Assembly: GCF_029076845.1 (NCBI RefSeq)
Contig: NZ_JARESE010000073.1
Location: 79,163-143,162, forward strand
Direction: 5' to 3'
DNA length: 64,000 bases
DNA from: Novosphingobium album (ex Liu et al. 2023)
Lineage (GTDB): Bacteria; Pseudomonadota; Alphaproteobacteria; Sphingomonadales; Sphingomonadaceae
A program made the position numbers and the translations under genes. The notes under the pieces are model-generated. The model was not told the origin of the DNA. It made no database searches and saw only the letters and a list, made by a program, of their open reading frames with translations. Numbering within the stretch: position 1 is the stretch's first letter; each line of letters starts with the position of its first letter. Of the stretch, positions 1-8,649 are shown piece after piece.

Positions 1-1
1 C

Positions 2-370
2 GCGGGCGCCTGGGGGCCGATGACGACGCTGTGGCGCTGCGCCGGCACGCACGGCACCGTCTGGGCCGATCAGGGCAAGGTCTTCGTCGCCGACAAGGCC
101 GGAACGCGCGAATTGCCGCTGCCCGATGACTTGCGCCTGCCCCCGCCGCCGCCCGCGGCTGACCCCAATTCGGCCGATCGCCTCTCGCATCTGGAACTGG
201 GCCCGTTCACCCGCCTGTGCGAAGCGCTGCGCGACCGGATCGAAGGGCGCGATGCGCGCGCGGCGGTCGCGGTGCCGACCTTCCGCGACGGGCTCGCCTC
301 GATGGAAGTGATCGACGCGATTCGCGCCTCGGCCGCGCAGGGCGGCGCGCTGATGCAGGTCGGGGGGTAG
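2..370 (+). CDS. Gfo/Idh/MocA-type oxidoreductase, C-terminal fragment
   Basis: The frame is open from the window edge, so only the last 122 residues are visible and the true start lies outside. The tail, with FTRLCEALRDRIEG and then FRDGLASMEVIDAIRAS, reads like the last helices of the C-terminal alpha/beta domain of NAD(P)-dependent Gfo/Idh/MocA dehydrogenases, where a conserved D-A-I/V helix closes the protein. The nucleotide-binding N-terminal Rossmann domain is not in the window, so the assignment rests on the tail alone and the substrate cannot be named. It converges on the CitE-like gene, with a small hairpin between the two stops. Confidence 0.6.
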   Translation, partial: AGAWGPMTTLWRCAGTHGTVWADQGKVFVADKAGTRELPLPDDLRLPPPPPAADPNSADRLSHLELGPFTRLCEALRDRIEGRDARAAVAVPTFRDGLASMEVIDAIRASAAQGGALMQVGG

Positions 371-384
371 AAGCTCTTTGACAG

Positions 385-403
385 TGCGCCTCTCGGCGCA
401 TTT
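385..403 (+). terminator. Weak intrinsic terminator between convergent genes
   Basis: TGCGCC and GGCGCA form a perfect 6-bp stem around a TCTC loop, followed by TTT. It sits 14 bases after the stop of the first gene and 9 bases before the 3' end of the oppositely oriented CitE-like gene. The T-run is short, so termination would be modest. Confidence 0.4.
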
Positions 404-411
404 CGCCCCCA

Positions 412-1284
412 TCAGGCCACGGCGGCGATCCGTTCGGCCACCGCGACAAGGCGCCGGGCCTGTTCGAGATGGAGCAGTTCGGCCATCCTGCCGTCCACCC
501 GGATCGCGCCCTTGCCCTGGTTCTCAGGCGAGGCGAAAGCCGCGATCACCGCCCGCGCCCAGGCAAGGTCGGCCTCGCCGGGGGAGAACACCGCGTTGCA
601 CGGCTCGATCTGGGCCGGGTGGATCAGGCTCTTGCCGTCAAAGCCGAACAGCAGGCCTTGCCGGGCTTCGGCTTCGAACACGGCCAGATCGCGGAATTCG
701 TTGCACACCCCGTCGAGGATGGCGAGGCCGTGTGCCCGCGCGGCGGCCACCGCCAGCGACAGGAAGGGCAGGAACGGCGTGCGCTCCGGCGTGAGCTGGG
801 CGCGCATGTCCTTGGCCAGATCGTTGGTGCCCATGATCCACAGCGACAGCCGCGTCGATGCGGCCATGGCGGCGATGGCGTTGAGATTGGGGATCGCGGC
901 GCAAGTCTCGATCATGGCCCACAGGCGCATGGCGGCGGGCGCATCGGCCAGCGCCACCTGATAGCGCGCGATGTCATCCGCCGAATCGACCTTGGGCACC
1001 ACCACCGCGTCGGCTTGCGAGCCGGCGATGGCGGCCAGATCGGCCAGGCCCCATTCGGTGTCGACCCCGTTGGCGCGGATCGCCACTTCGCGATGGCCGA
1101 AGCCGCCCTCGGCCACGGCGGCGACCGCCGCCGCGCGGGCTTGCGCCTTCATTTCGGGCGCGACGGCATCCTCCAGGTCAAGGACCACCATGTCGCAAGG
1201 CAGGGTGCGCGCCTTGGCGATGGCCTTGGCGTTCGATGCGGGCAGGTAGAGCGCGCTGCGGCGCGGGCGTTCGCTGATATCCAT
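412..1284 (-). CDS. CitE-like CoA-ester lyase (HpcH/HpaI aldolase family)
   Basis: The 290-residue protein has the family's usual length and TIM-barrel signatures: an N-terminal RRSALYLPASNAKAIAKA, the acidic LDLEDAVAP motif, a conserved arginine in AIRANG, the metal-ligand glutamate in MIETCAAI, and GTNDLAKD. Known relatives cleave or form C-C bonds in CoA thioesters such as citramalyl-, malyl- or beta-methylmalyl-CoA, using Mg2+. The exact substrate is not evident. It begins 11 bases after the SDR gene ends, so it is the last gene of a tetR-MFS-SDR-citE unit. A role in breaking down a CoA-activated acid would fit the acyl-activating genes across the divergent promoter. Confidence 0.8.
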   Translation of the reverse strand: MDISERPRRSALYLPASNAKAIAKARTLPCDMVVLDLEDAVAPEMKAQARAAAVAAVAEGGFGHREVAIRANGVDTEWGLADLAAIAGSQADAVVVPKVDSADDIARYQVALADAPAAMRLWAMIETCAAIPNLNAIAAMAASTRLSLWIMGTNDLAKDMRAQLTPERTPFLPFLSLAVAAARAHGLAILDGVCNEFRDLAVFEAEARQGLLFGFDGKSLIHPAQIEPCNAVFSPGEADLAWARAVIAAFASPENQGKGAIRVDGRMAELLHLEQARRLVAVAERIAAVA

Positions 1285-1295
1285 GGCCGCGCTTG

Positions 1296-2201
1296 CTAGC
1301 CTGCCGCGGCTTCCAGCCCAAGCCCTTCCAGCATCTTTTCGCTTTCATGCCAGAGCCGCGCGGCGGCATCGTCGTCCAGCGCTTGCGGCGCGGCGGGCAC
1401 TTCGGCCAGATCGTGGAAGTATCGGCCGCCATCCCGGCCCAGTTCGGCCGCCGTCGCCATCCAGACGATGGTGCGCGCGGCATGCTCGGGCGTGTGGCCT
1501 TGCAGCGTGGCGAGATAGTCCTGCATGAAGCCGTCGCCGTGGCTGGCGAAGTTCGAATGGACCACGCCCGGATGCATCGCTTGCGCGACGATGCCCTTGC
1601 CGGCAAGCTTGCGGTCCAGCTCGCGGGTGAACAGGATATTGGCGAGCTTGGCCTGGCAATAGGCGGCGCCGGTGGAGAAATCGTCCAGCATCATCAGGTC
1701 GTCCCAGCGCATACCGGGGCAGGCCTCATGCCCGCTGGAGGAGACCGCGATCACGCGCACCGTGCCCGGCGGGCTGGTTTCGGCGGCGCGTTCCAGCAGC
1801 GGCATCAGCTCGCGCGTCAGCAGGAACGGTGCGAGATGGTTCGCGGCGAAGGTCGCCTCCAGCCCTTCGCCGGTCATGTAGAGCTGATCGCGCACGCCGC
1901 CGGCATTGTTGACCAGGACGTGGACCCGATCGGTCAGCCCGGCGATCTCACCGGCGATGCGCGTCACGTCGGCCATCTCGCAGAAATCGCCGCGCAGGAA
2001 ATCGATGGTGGCGCCGGGCGCTGCCACCTTGCGGATATCGGCTTCGGCCGCGTCGCAGCGTTCGGGCGTGCGGCCCGTGGCGATCACGCGCCAGCCCATG
2101 CGGGCAAAGGCTTCGGCGGCGGCCTTGCCGATGCCGGCGCTGGCGCCGGTGATGACGACGACGCGCGGGGATGCCGGGCTGGCGGGGGCGGAACTGGTCA
2201 T
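1296..2201 (-). CDS. Short-chain dehydrogenase/reductase (SDR)
   Basis: A classical NAD(P)-binding Rossmann protein of 301 residues. The cofactor loop TGASAGIG lies near residues 19-26, followed by the LVNNAGG motif. The catalytic serine is in AVSSSGHE and the catalytic YxxxK is in AYCQAKLA. The length and the CQAK active site resemble the retinol-dehydrogenase-like SDRs that act on hydrophobic alcohols or ketones; the substrate is unknown. The start has a strong ribosome site (GAGGAGAG, about 5 bases upstream). It lies 9 bases after the MFS gene and 11 bases before the CitE-like gene, so the three are probably one transcript. Confidence 0.85.
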   Translation of the reverse strand: MTSSAPASPASPRVVVITGASAGIGKAAAEAFARMGWRVIATGRTPERCDAAEADIRKVAAPGATIDFLRGDFCEMADVTRIAGEIAGLTDRVHVLVNNAGGVRDQLYMTGEGLEATFAANHLAPFLLTRELMPLLERAAETSPPGTVRVIAVSSSGHEACPGMRWDDLMMLDDFSTGAAYCQAKLANILFTRELDRKLAGKGIVAQAMHPGVVHSNFASHGDGFMQDYLATLQGHTPEHAARTIVWMATAAELGRDGGRYFHDLAEVPAAPQALDDDAAARLWHESEKMLEGLGLEAAAG

Positions 2202-2210
2202 GGTCTCTCC

Positions 2211-3458
2211 TCAGGTCATGGTGGCGATGGGCTTGTCGGCCGGAAGGGGGATCTCCACCCTGCCGGTGCGCCCGGTGAAATAGAAGCACAGCGCCCCCAC
2301 GATGGTGAGCGCGGCGGCGAGCAGCAGGAACAGATCGAACCGCTCGGTCGCGCCGAGCGTCAGGCTGAGCGCGATCGAGCCCGCCGCCGAGGCAAGGCCC
2401 ATCGAGGCGATCAGGAAGCTGTAGATCAGGCTGTAGTGGCGCATGTCGAATGTGCGCGACGTCAGATAGGCGCCGATATCGCCTTCGGCGCCTTGCGCCA
2501 GCCCGATCAGCAGCACCGCGCCTGCCAGCAGCCAGACCGAGGTGGCTGGCGAGGCGAGGATCAGGAAGCCCGCCGCTGGCAGCCCCAGCGCGGTGATCGC
2601 CACCAGTTGCGGCGTCACCCGGTCAAGCGCGATGCCGCTGGCGAAGCGGCCGCAGACGACGCCGATCGCATAGAGCGAGACGATCCAGGTGGCGAGTTGC
2701 GAGGGCGCGCCGCTTTCCAGCAGCACCAGCTTGAGCTGCGAGGAGACGACGATCTGCGGGAAATTGCAGAAGAACATGCCCGAAACCATCAGCAGGAAGG
2801 CCGGGTGGCGCGCCATCGCCACAAGCTGCGCGCGCGTGATGCGACCCGTCGCGCGAGCCTCGTGCCTGGCGGCCCCGCGCGGCTTGCGGCCACCCACCAG
2901 GACGATGGCGACAAAGCCGCCGATCGCCGAGATGACCGCGAGCAGGCGATAGCCCGCGCGCCAGCCTTCGGCTTCGATCACTTCGCCAACCACCGGCACC
3001 AGGGCCGCGCCCACCAGCGGCGCGCCGCTCATCACCACGGAAAGCGCCATGCCGCGCGCGATGTCGAACCGTTCGACGATCACCCGGCTGAACACGAGCG
3101 TGGTGGTGAGAATGCCGAACACGCTTTGCAGGATGGTGATGCCGAAGAATTCGTAGATGCTCCCGCGCATCATGCTGAACGCCAGGAAGGTGAGCGGCAC
3201 GGCGCAGAAGCCCACGCTGGCGGCGACGCGCGGGCCGACGCGATCGGTGAAGCGTCCGGCGAACGGCAGCACCAGCATCGTCGCCAGGCCGAGCGTGCCG
3301 ATCAGCGCGAATTGCGATCTTTTCCAGCCGAATTCCGCGATCAGCGAAGGGCCGAACAGATTGGTCATGTAATGATTGAGCGCAGCCCCCAGCGCGATGC
3401 CCAGCATGGCGCCGAGCAGGTTGGGCCAATGGGCGCGGAACTCTCCGAAATAGGTCAC
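2211..3458 (-). CDS. MFS transporter
   Basis: About 12 hydrophobic helices and the cytoplasmic loop RFTDRVGPR (the G-x-x-x-D-R/K-x-G-R-R type motif between helices 2 and 3) identify a major facilitator permease of 415 residues. It most resembles oxalate/formate-antiporter-like and monocarboxylate carriers, which is an impression only. I chose the GTG at 3458 because GGGAGAGG lies 6 bases upstream. The longer frame up to 3536 would overlap the tetR gene by 50 bases and lacks a ribosome site. As the gene after the regulator, it probably imports the substrate of the pathway or exports a toxic intermediate. Confidence 0.85.
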   Translation of the reverse strand: MTYFGEFRAHWPNLLGAMLGIALGAALNHYMTNLFGPSLIAEFGWKRSQFALIGTLGLATMLVLPFAGRFTDRVGPRVAASVGFCAVPLTFLAFSMMRGSIYEFFGITILQSVFGILTTTLVFSRVIVERFDIARGMALSVVMSGAPLVGAALVPVVGEVIEAEGWRAGYRLLAVISAIGGFVAIVLVGGRKPRGAARHEARATGRITRAQLVAMARHPAFLLMVSGMFFCNFPQIVVSSQLKLVLLESGAPSQLATWIVSLYAIGVVCGRFASGIALDRVTPQLVAITALGLPAAGFLILASPATSVWLLAGAVLLIGLAQGAEGDIGAYLTSRTFDMRHYSLIYSFLIASMGLASAAGSIALSLTLGATERFDLFLLLAAALTIVGALCFYFTGRTGRVEIPLPADKPIATMT

Positions 3459-3486
3459 GCTCGCCTCTCCCGTTGCGCCGCGCCTG

Positions 3487-4137
3487 TTATCCGCGCGGTC
3501 TGGCTCCTTGTAGGAACAGCCTGACGGCGAAGGCAACGCGCTTGTCGACGTCCTCGGGCGCCAGCGGATTGCCCGAGGTGATGAACCTCACCGGGCCGCC
3601 CACCACCATGGCCATGAAGACGTTCGCCGCCATCAGCGGCGCGTCGATCGCCAGGCGCCCGGCGGCCGTTTCCTCGGCCAGCAGGTCGGCCAGGAACTCC
3701 ACCGTCGGCCGCGCCGCAATCGTGTAGAAGGTGTTGAAGGTATCGGGGAAGCGATAGGATTCGGTGTTGATGATCCGCTGCAGGCGCAGGCCCTCGGCCG
3801 TGGCGGTCAGCTCGATGCGCAGCATGGCGATGGCGATCAGCGTCTGTTCCAGATCGCCGCCGCGCGTCGCCGTGATGCGCTCGCGCGAGATGGCATAGCG
3901 CTCGATCCCGCGCCGCACCGCCGCGCGGAACAGCGCCGCCTTGTCGGGATAGCGTGCATAGACGGTGCGCTTGGTCATGTTCACGTCGGCGGCGATCGCC
4001 TCGATCGTCGCGTGGTCGAAGCCTTTTTCCAGAAAGTGATCGAACGCGCGTTCGAGCAGCTGAGCCTGGCGCGCCTCGGCCTGCTCGCGGGTCGGGCGGC
4101 CGGCGCGCACGGGGTTCACGGGGGCAATCCGGTTCAT
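3487..4137 (-). CDS. TetR/AcrR-family transcriptional regulator
   Basis: The 216-residue protein has an N-terminal helix-turn-helix, with the recognition helix in VNMTKRTVYARYPDK at about residues 53-67, and a C-terminal all-helical ligand domain. TetR proteins usually repress divergent or downstream genes and release DNA on binding a small molecule. It heads the MFS-SDR-CitE unit and is divergent from the LuxE/LuxE/LuxC operon, so it probably controls both sides through the 157-base region between them. An upstream ATG at 4197 is in frame but would consume most of that region; the ATG at 4137 gives the usual family N-terminus. Confidence 0.85.
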   Translation of the reverse strand: MNRIAPVNPVRAGRPTREQAEARQAQLLERAFDHFLEKGFDHATIEAIAADVNMTKRTVYARYPDKAALFRAAVRRGIERYAISRERITATRGGDLEQTLIAIAMLRIELTATAEGLRLQRIINTESYRFPDTFNTFYTIAARPTVEFLADLLAEETAAGRLAIDAPLMAANVFMAMVVGGPVRFITSGNPLAPEDVDKRVAFAVRLFLQGARPRG

Positions 4138-4158
4138 CGCCCCTGTGGACCGGAAATG

Positions 4159-4174
4159 GCTTGCGTCAACAAGC
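4159..4174. promoter_or_regulatory. Candidate TetR operator, inverted repeat
   Basis: GCTTG, six bases, CAAGC forms a dyad 22 bases upstream of the tetR start, within the divergent intergenic region. TetR repressors bind such short palindromes. Assignment is by position and symmetry only. Confidence 0.35.
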
Positions 4175-4210
4175 GAATCCTGAGTAACGAAACGCATACG
4201 GTGCCATTAA

Positions 4211-4223
4211 GCGAGTCGCTCGC
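4211..4223. promoter_or_regulatory. Second candidate operator, inverted repeat
   Basis: GCGAG-TCG-CTCGC is a perfect dyad 72 bases before the first LuxE-like start. It differs in sequence from the dyad at 4159-4174, so at most one of the two is likely to be the TetR site. The other could be chance in GC-rich DNA. Confidence 0.25.
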
Positions 4224-4294
4224 CGAAGGCAATGACTGGTGCGGATAAACCGGCTCGCGACGGCAGGCCGGGGAATAACGGGAAAGGATGGACC

Positions 4295-5644
4295 ATGGGT
4301 GCCGCCGCAGACAAGCTGACCGCGCTGGTCGCCGATCCCGGGCGTTTCGCCTTTTCCGCCGAGGAGCTGCGCGAAACCCAGGTCGCCGCGCTGGACGAGC
4401 GGTTCCAGGATCGCAAGGGCCGGATCAGGCTGCTGGGCCTGCGGGCCCGCGATGCGGGGATCGATCGGATCGGCGCCATCACCGATATCGTGCCGCTGCT
4501 GTTCCCGCACACCGCCTATAAGTCCTATCCCGAAAGCTTCCTTATGGAAGAGCGCTGGGACCGCCTGACCAGGTGGCTGGGCACGATCTCGCCCTATCCG
4601 ATCGAGGGGCTGGAGCTGGACGGGGTCGAGGGGATCGACGACTGGATCGAGCGGCTTTCCGCGCTGGGCCATTTCATTTCCTGTTCCAGCGGCACCACCG
4701 GCAAGTCGGCGATGCTGATCGCCTCGCAAAAGGACATGGACTGGTCGAGGATCGACACGGTGAACGTGTTCTCGTGGGGGTCGGGCGTGAAGCCGGCGCG
4801 CGACAGGCTCATCATCGGCTGCGCGCCGGTGGCGACGGTGCCGAAGAACAGGACGATCGCGCAGGCGCAATACGATGCCTTCGCCAATCCCGAGTGGCCG
4901 CGCTGGCACTATCCGGTGCCGCCGATCACGGTCGGCTCGCTCACCGCCATGGTGGTGATGCGCAAGAAGATCGCCGATGGCACCGCCCGGCCCGACGAGG
5001 TCGCCGCTTTCGAGGAAACCTCGCAGGCGCGCCAGCAGGCGATCGACGCGGCCGTGCCGGCGACCGCCGATTTCATCATCGCCAACCGGCACCGCAAGCT
5101 GCAGCTTGCCGGGCTGTGGAGCGGGCTGTGGCAGGTGGCCAGGGCCGTGCGCGAGAGGGGCTATGGCCGCGACGATTTCGATCCCGACAATTCGATCTAC
5201 GTCGGCGGCGGGCTCAAGCGCGCGCAATTGCCGGCCGATTACCAGGAATTCGTGTTCGAGACGTTCAACATCCCCGCGGACCGGCATTTCCAGAACTATT
5301 CGATGCAGGAACTCAATTCGGGAATGCCCAAGTGCCGCGAGGGCGGGCGCTATCATGTGCCGCCGTGGATCGTGCCGATCCTGCTCGACAAGCCGGGCGA
5401 CAGCGCGCTCGGCCACAGCCACGGCGAGTGCGAAGGGCGCGCCGCCTTCTTCGACCTCTCGCTGGACGGGCGCTGGGGCGGCGTGATCACGGGCGACCGG
5501 ATCTCGCTCGATTACGGCCCCTGCGCCTGCGGCAACGCGGGCCCATCCATCCGCGACACCATCACGCGCTACGCCGATCTCGAAGGCGACGACAAGATCG
5601 GCTGCGCCGGCACGGTCGACGCCTATGTGCGCGGCGTCGCCTGA
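4295..5644 (+). CDS. LuxE/PaaK-like acyl-activating protein, copy 1
   Basis: The 449-residue protein belongs to the ANL-related acyl-protein synthetase branch. It has the serine/glycine-rich nucleotide loop CSSGTTGKSAM at about residues 130-140, the central PVPPITVGS block, YVGGGLKRAQLP, and a C-terminal CACG motif close to SIRDTITR. In bioluminescent bacteria LuxE activates a fatty acid as acyl-AMP and passes it to the reductase LuxC. Here the frame is longer than Vibrio LuxE (about 370 residues), and the acyl substrate is unknown. The start at 4295 is chosen for its GGGAAAGGA ribosome site and for agreement with the paralogue. It is first in a three-gene operon. Confidence 0.75.
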   Translation: MGAAADKLTALVADPGRFAFSAEELRETQVAALDERFQDRKGRIRLLGLRARDAGIDRIGAITDIVPLLFPHTAYKSYPESFLMEERWDRLTRWLGTISPYPIEGLELDGVEGIDDWIERLSALGHFISCSSGTTGKSAMLIASQKDMDWSRIDTVNVFSWGSGVKPARDRLIIGCAPVATVPKNRTIAQAQYDAFANPEWPRWHYPVPPITVGSLTAMVVMRKKIADGTARPDEVAAFEETSQARQQAIDAAVPATADFIIANRHRKLQLAGLWSGLWQVARAVRERGYGRDDFDPDNSIYVGGGLKRAQLPADYQEFVFETFNIPADRHFQNYSMQELNSGMPKCREGGRYHVPPWIVPILLDKPGDSALGHSHGECEGRAAFFDLSLDGRWGGVITGDRISLDYGPCACGNAGPSIRDTITRYADLEGDDKIGCAGTVDAYVRGVA

Positions 5645-5666
5645 ACAGCAAGAAGGAAAGCGAACC

Positions 5667-7016
5667 ATGGGAGAACATGCCGCCGGTTTGATGCGCCACA
5701 TGGGCGATGGCTCCGGCTATGACCTGGCCTGGCAGGACGTCCGCGAGGCGCAGGTCGCCGCGATGAACGAGCGGCTGCAGGAACGGATCGACGCGGTCAA
5801 GCTGGTCGGCTTCCGCGCGCGCGAAGCGGGCGTCACCAAGATCGAGCGGCTGGAGGACGTGGTGCCGCTGCTGCTGCCGCACACCGCCTACAAGTCCTAT
5901 CCCGAAAGCTTCCTCAGCCAGAAGCGGTGGGACCGGCTGACCAAGTGGCTCGGCACGGTCTCGCCCTATCCGGTCGACGATGTCGACCTGGAAGGCATCG
6001 ACGACATCGACGAATGGATCGAGCGGCTGGCCCAGGCCGGGCACTATGTCTCATGCTCCAGCGGCACGACCGGCAAGTCGGCGATGCTGGTCGGCTCGCT
6101 GACCGACATGGAATGGTCGAGCCGGGATGCGGTCGCCGCCTGCGCGTGGGGATCGGGCATCGCCCCGGCACGCGACCGGCTGGTCTTCGGGCTGGCGCCG
6201 GTGGCGGCCGTGCCGCGCAACCACTTCATCGGCCAGGCGCTGTTCGCCGCCTTCGGGATCGAGGGCAGCGAGCGCTTCACTTATCCGGTGCCGCCGATCA
6301 CGATCGGTTCGATCACCCGCATGGTGACGCTGCGCAAGGCCATGGCCGACGGCACCGCGATGCCCGACGACCTGGCCGAGTTCGAGCGCGTCTCGGCCGA
6401 GCGCCAGGCGGCGATGGACGCGGCTTCGGGCATTGCCGCCGAAGCGCTGATCGCGGCGCGCGGCGAGAAGCTCTATGTCTCGGGCATGTGGGCCGCGCTT
6501 CATGCCGTGGCCGGGGAAGTGCGCAAGCGCGGCTACAGCGGCGCCGATTTCCACCCGGAAAACACCTGCTACATCGGCGGCGGGCTCAAGGGCGCGCAGC
6601 TTCCGGGCGATTACCGCGAATTCATCTTCGATACCTTCAACCTCAAGCCCGAGCGCAATTTCCAGATGTACGGGATGCAGGAGATCGGCACGGCCATGCC
6701 GCGCTGCCGCGAGGGCGGGCGTTATCATGTGCCGCCATGGCTGGTCTGCCTGCCGCTCGATCGCGATGGCGAAACGCTGCTGCCGATGGGGCAGGGCCCG
6801 GTCGAAGGGCGCGCCGCCTTCTTCGATCTCTCGCTCGACGGGCGCTGGGGCGGCGTGATCTCGGGCGATCACATCGAGATCGATTTCAGCCCGTGCGCCT
6901 GCGGCGCGCATTCGCCGTCGATCCGCGACAACGTCACCCGCATCAAGGATCTCGCGGGTGACGACAAGATCAGCTGCTCGGGCACGGTCGATGCCTATGT
7001 GAGAGGTGTGGCATGA
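5667..7016 (+). CDS. LuxE/PaaK-like acyl-activating protein, copy 2
   Basis: This is a tandem paralogue of the preceding gene with exactly the same length (449 residues). It shares long blocks: the LLPHTAYKSYPESFL stretch, CSSGTTGKSAML, YIGGGLKGAQLP, the CREGGRYHVPPW region, and the closing GTVDAYVRGVA. It lies 22 bases after copy 1, with ribosome site AAGGAAAG, and its stop overlaps the LuxC-like start as ATGA. Keeping two diverged copies next to one reductase suggests either two substrates or a heteromeric activating subunit. That is inference; no substrate-specific residue can be read from the sequence. Confidence 0.75.
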   Translation: MGEHAAGLMRHMGDGSGYDLAWQDVREAQVAAMNERLQERIDAVKLVGFRAREAGVTKIERLEDVVPLLLPHTAYKSYPESFLSQKRWDRLTKWLGTVSPYPVDDVDLEGIDDIDEWIERLAQAGHYVSCSSGTTGKSAMLVGSLTDMEWSSRDAVAACAWGSGIAPARDRLVFGLAPVAAVPRNHFIGQALFAAFGIEGSERFTYPVPPITIGSITRMVTLRKAMADGTAMPDDLAEFERVSAERQAAMDAASGIAAEALIAARGEKLYVSGMWAALHAVAGEVRKRGYSGADFHPENTCYIGGGLKGAQLPGDYREFIFDTFNLKPERNFQMYGMQEIGTAMPRCREGGRYHVPPWLVCLPLDRDGETLLPMGQGPVEGRAAFFDLSLDGRWGGVISGDHIEIDFSPCACGAHSPSIRDNVTRIKDLAGDDKISCSGTVDAYVRGVA

Positions 7017-8443
7017 ACACGATGAATGGACTGAACCCGGCCAGCGATGCCGAACAGGTGGTTTCCGCGCCGTTCTTCCTGCGCGGGGAAGTGCTGTTCG
7101 GCGCCGATGTGATCCAGAAATCGCGCGATCTGGGCGTCACTTTCGCGACGCCGCGGATTCCGCTCGACAAGGTCGTGCCGCCGCGCACCGAGGTGCCGCC
7201 GCTGCTCAACGTGCCCACGGCCGAGATCATCGACTTCCTGGTCGAGACCGGGCAGCGCCTGCTGGCCCCCGACAACGACCATATGCAGGAATGCATCGAG
7301 CGGATGTGCACCACGCATATCCTGCCGCGCGCGGTGGTCGAGCATTCGACCCGCCATGCCGCCGGCTATCTCGACAAGCGCGTGCTGGAAGCGGAGCTGG
7401 AACAGAACTTCCCCGATCCGCGCGCGCTCGATACCTGGGTGCCCAAGTCCGATTTCACGGGCCGCAAAAGCTTCGTGCGTGCTTTCGCGCCGCGCCTGAT
7501 CCACGTGATGCCGGGCAATTCCCCGGGCGTGGCGGTGAAATCGGTGGCGCAGGGTGCGCTGGTGAAGGCGGTGAACCTGTTCAAGATGCCCTCGGCCGAC
7601 CCCTTCACCATGGTCGCGATCCTGCGCACCATGGCGGATATCGATCCGAACCACGCGATCGTCCGGTCGATGTCGGCGGTCTACTGGCGTGGCGGTGACG
7701 AGACGATCGAGCGCGTGCTCTATCGCCCGCAGTATTTCGACAAGATCGTTGCCTGGGGCGGCGGCGATGCGATCAACAACGTCGTCAGGTATCTCGGCCC
7801 CGGCTTCCAGCTCGTCTCGTTCGATCCCAAGACCTCGATCTCGATGGTCGGGCGCGAGGCGCTGGCGGATGAGGCGACGCTCGATCGCGCCGCCAGGCTG
7901 GCGGCCGACGATGTCATGATCCTCAACCAGGAGGCCTGCGTTTCCAGCCGCTACCAGTTCGTGGAAGGGCCGCAGGAGGATGTCGATCGGTTCTGTGCGC
8001 GGCTGCACCATCACATCGCCGCGCGGGCGGCCGCGTCGGGCGATGCGCGTCCTCTCGAAATGGACATGCGCGAAGCGGTCGAGATGATGGCGATGATGGA
8101 TGACGAATACGGAGTCTGGGGCCGGACCGACGGCAAGGGCCTCGTCATCCGCTCCGAGGAGCCGGTCGATTTCCACCCGATCAACAAGACCGCCAATGTC
8201 GTGCGGGTGGATTCGCTGGACGACGCGGTGAAGTGGATCAACGTGGCGACGCAGACCGTGGGCTTCTTCCCGTTCGACCGCATGGCCGATTATCGCGATC
8301 GGCTGGCCGCCGGCGGCGCGCAGCGCATCGTCCATCTGGGCGAGGCGGGGCCGAGCACGATCGGCAACCCGCACGATGCGATGTATCCGCTCCACCGCTT
8401 CGTCCACTGGATGGCGCACGAGGACGGCTGCGGCGAGGACTGA
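7013..8443 (+). CDS. LuxC-like acyl-CoA / acyl-protein reductase
   Basis: The 476-residue protein shows LuxC features: the NAD(P)-site region VMPGNSPGVAVKS, the VAWGGGDAI block, and the candidate catalytic cysteine C309 in NQEACVSSR (codon 7937-7939). LuxC enzymes take an acyl group from LuxE or CoA as a cysteine thioester and reduce it to an aldehyde with NADPH. The start overlaps the upstream stop by four bases (ATGA), so the subunits are probably made in a fixed ratio. No luciferase or acyl-transferase gene is nearby, so the aldehyde must feed metabolism rather than light. Confidence 0.8.
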   Translation: MNTMNGLNPASDAEQVVSAPFFLRGEVLFGADVIQKSRDLGVTFATPRIPLDKVVPPRTEVPPLLNVPTAEIIDFLVETGQRLLAPDNDHMQECIERMCTTHILPRAVVEHSTRHAAGYLDKRVLEAELEQNFPDPRALDTWVPKSDFTGRKSFVRAFAPRLIHVMPGNSPGVAVKSVAQGALVKAVNLFKMPSADPFTMVAILRTMADIDPNHAIVRSMSAVYWRGGDETIERVLYRPQYFDKIVAWGGGDAINNVVRYLGPGFQLVSFDPKTSISMVGREALADEATLDRAARLAADDVMILNQEACVSSRYQFVEGPQEDVDRFCARLHHHIAARAAASGDARPLEMDMREAVEMMAMMDDEYGVWGRTDGKGLVIRSEEPVDFHPINKTANVVRVDSLDDAVKWINVATQTVGFFPFDRMADYRDRLAAGGAQRIVHLGEAGPSTIGNPHDAMYPLHRFVHWMAHEDGCGED

Positions 8444-8500
8444 GGTTCCCGCCGGCCATCGCCACCGCGAAGAATCCGCCCCGGTGCCCGCCGCCGCGTT

Positions 8501-8554
8501 CAAAAGCGGGCTTGCCGGCGATGCCCGCCCCCGAAAGGGGGCTTGCCAGCATCG
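8501..8554. repeat. Paired direct repeat with nested hairpins
   Basis: Two related copies of AAAGCGGGCTTGCC / AAAGGGGGCTTGCC begin 31 bases apart in the gap between the LuxC-like and lipoyl genes. Between them, GCCCCC-GAAA-GGGGGC (8527-8542) makes a perfect 6-bp stem with a GNRA-type loop, and GCGGGC (8506-8511) can pair with GCCCGC (8523-8528). No T-run follows, so this is not a standard terminator. It could be a repetitive extragenic palindrome or an mRNA-stabilising structure. Confidence 0.45.
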
Positions 8555-8649
8555 TCCGGTGCGCTAGGCAGCTTGGGCAATCCCGGCGGGTCGGGCAGGG
8601 CGCCAGCTCCGCTCGCCCGCACGTTGACGAAGAAGGACCGGAAAGACCC

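Noticed and set aside
1293..3524. 743-codon plus-strand frame opposite SDR and MFS genes
   Set aside because: It has the composition of an antisense shadow (repeated HRQ, GRDHQ-type stretches), no motif and no ribosome site, while the minus-strand genes carry full family signatures.
8233..8649. In-frame upstream extension of the lipoyl-domain gene
   Set aside because: The frame is open for another 139 codons, but the encoded sequence is arginine- and proline-rich, overlaps the LuxC-like gene in another frame and matches no domain. The ribosome site and the family N-terminus place the start at 8650.
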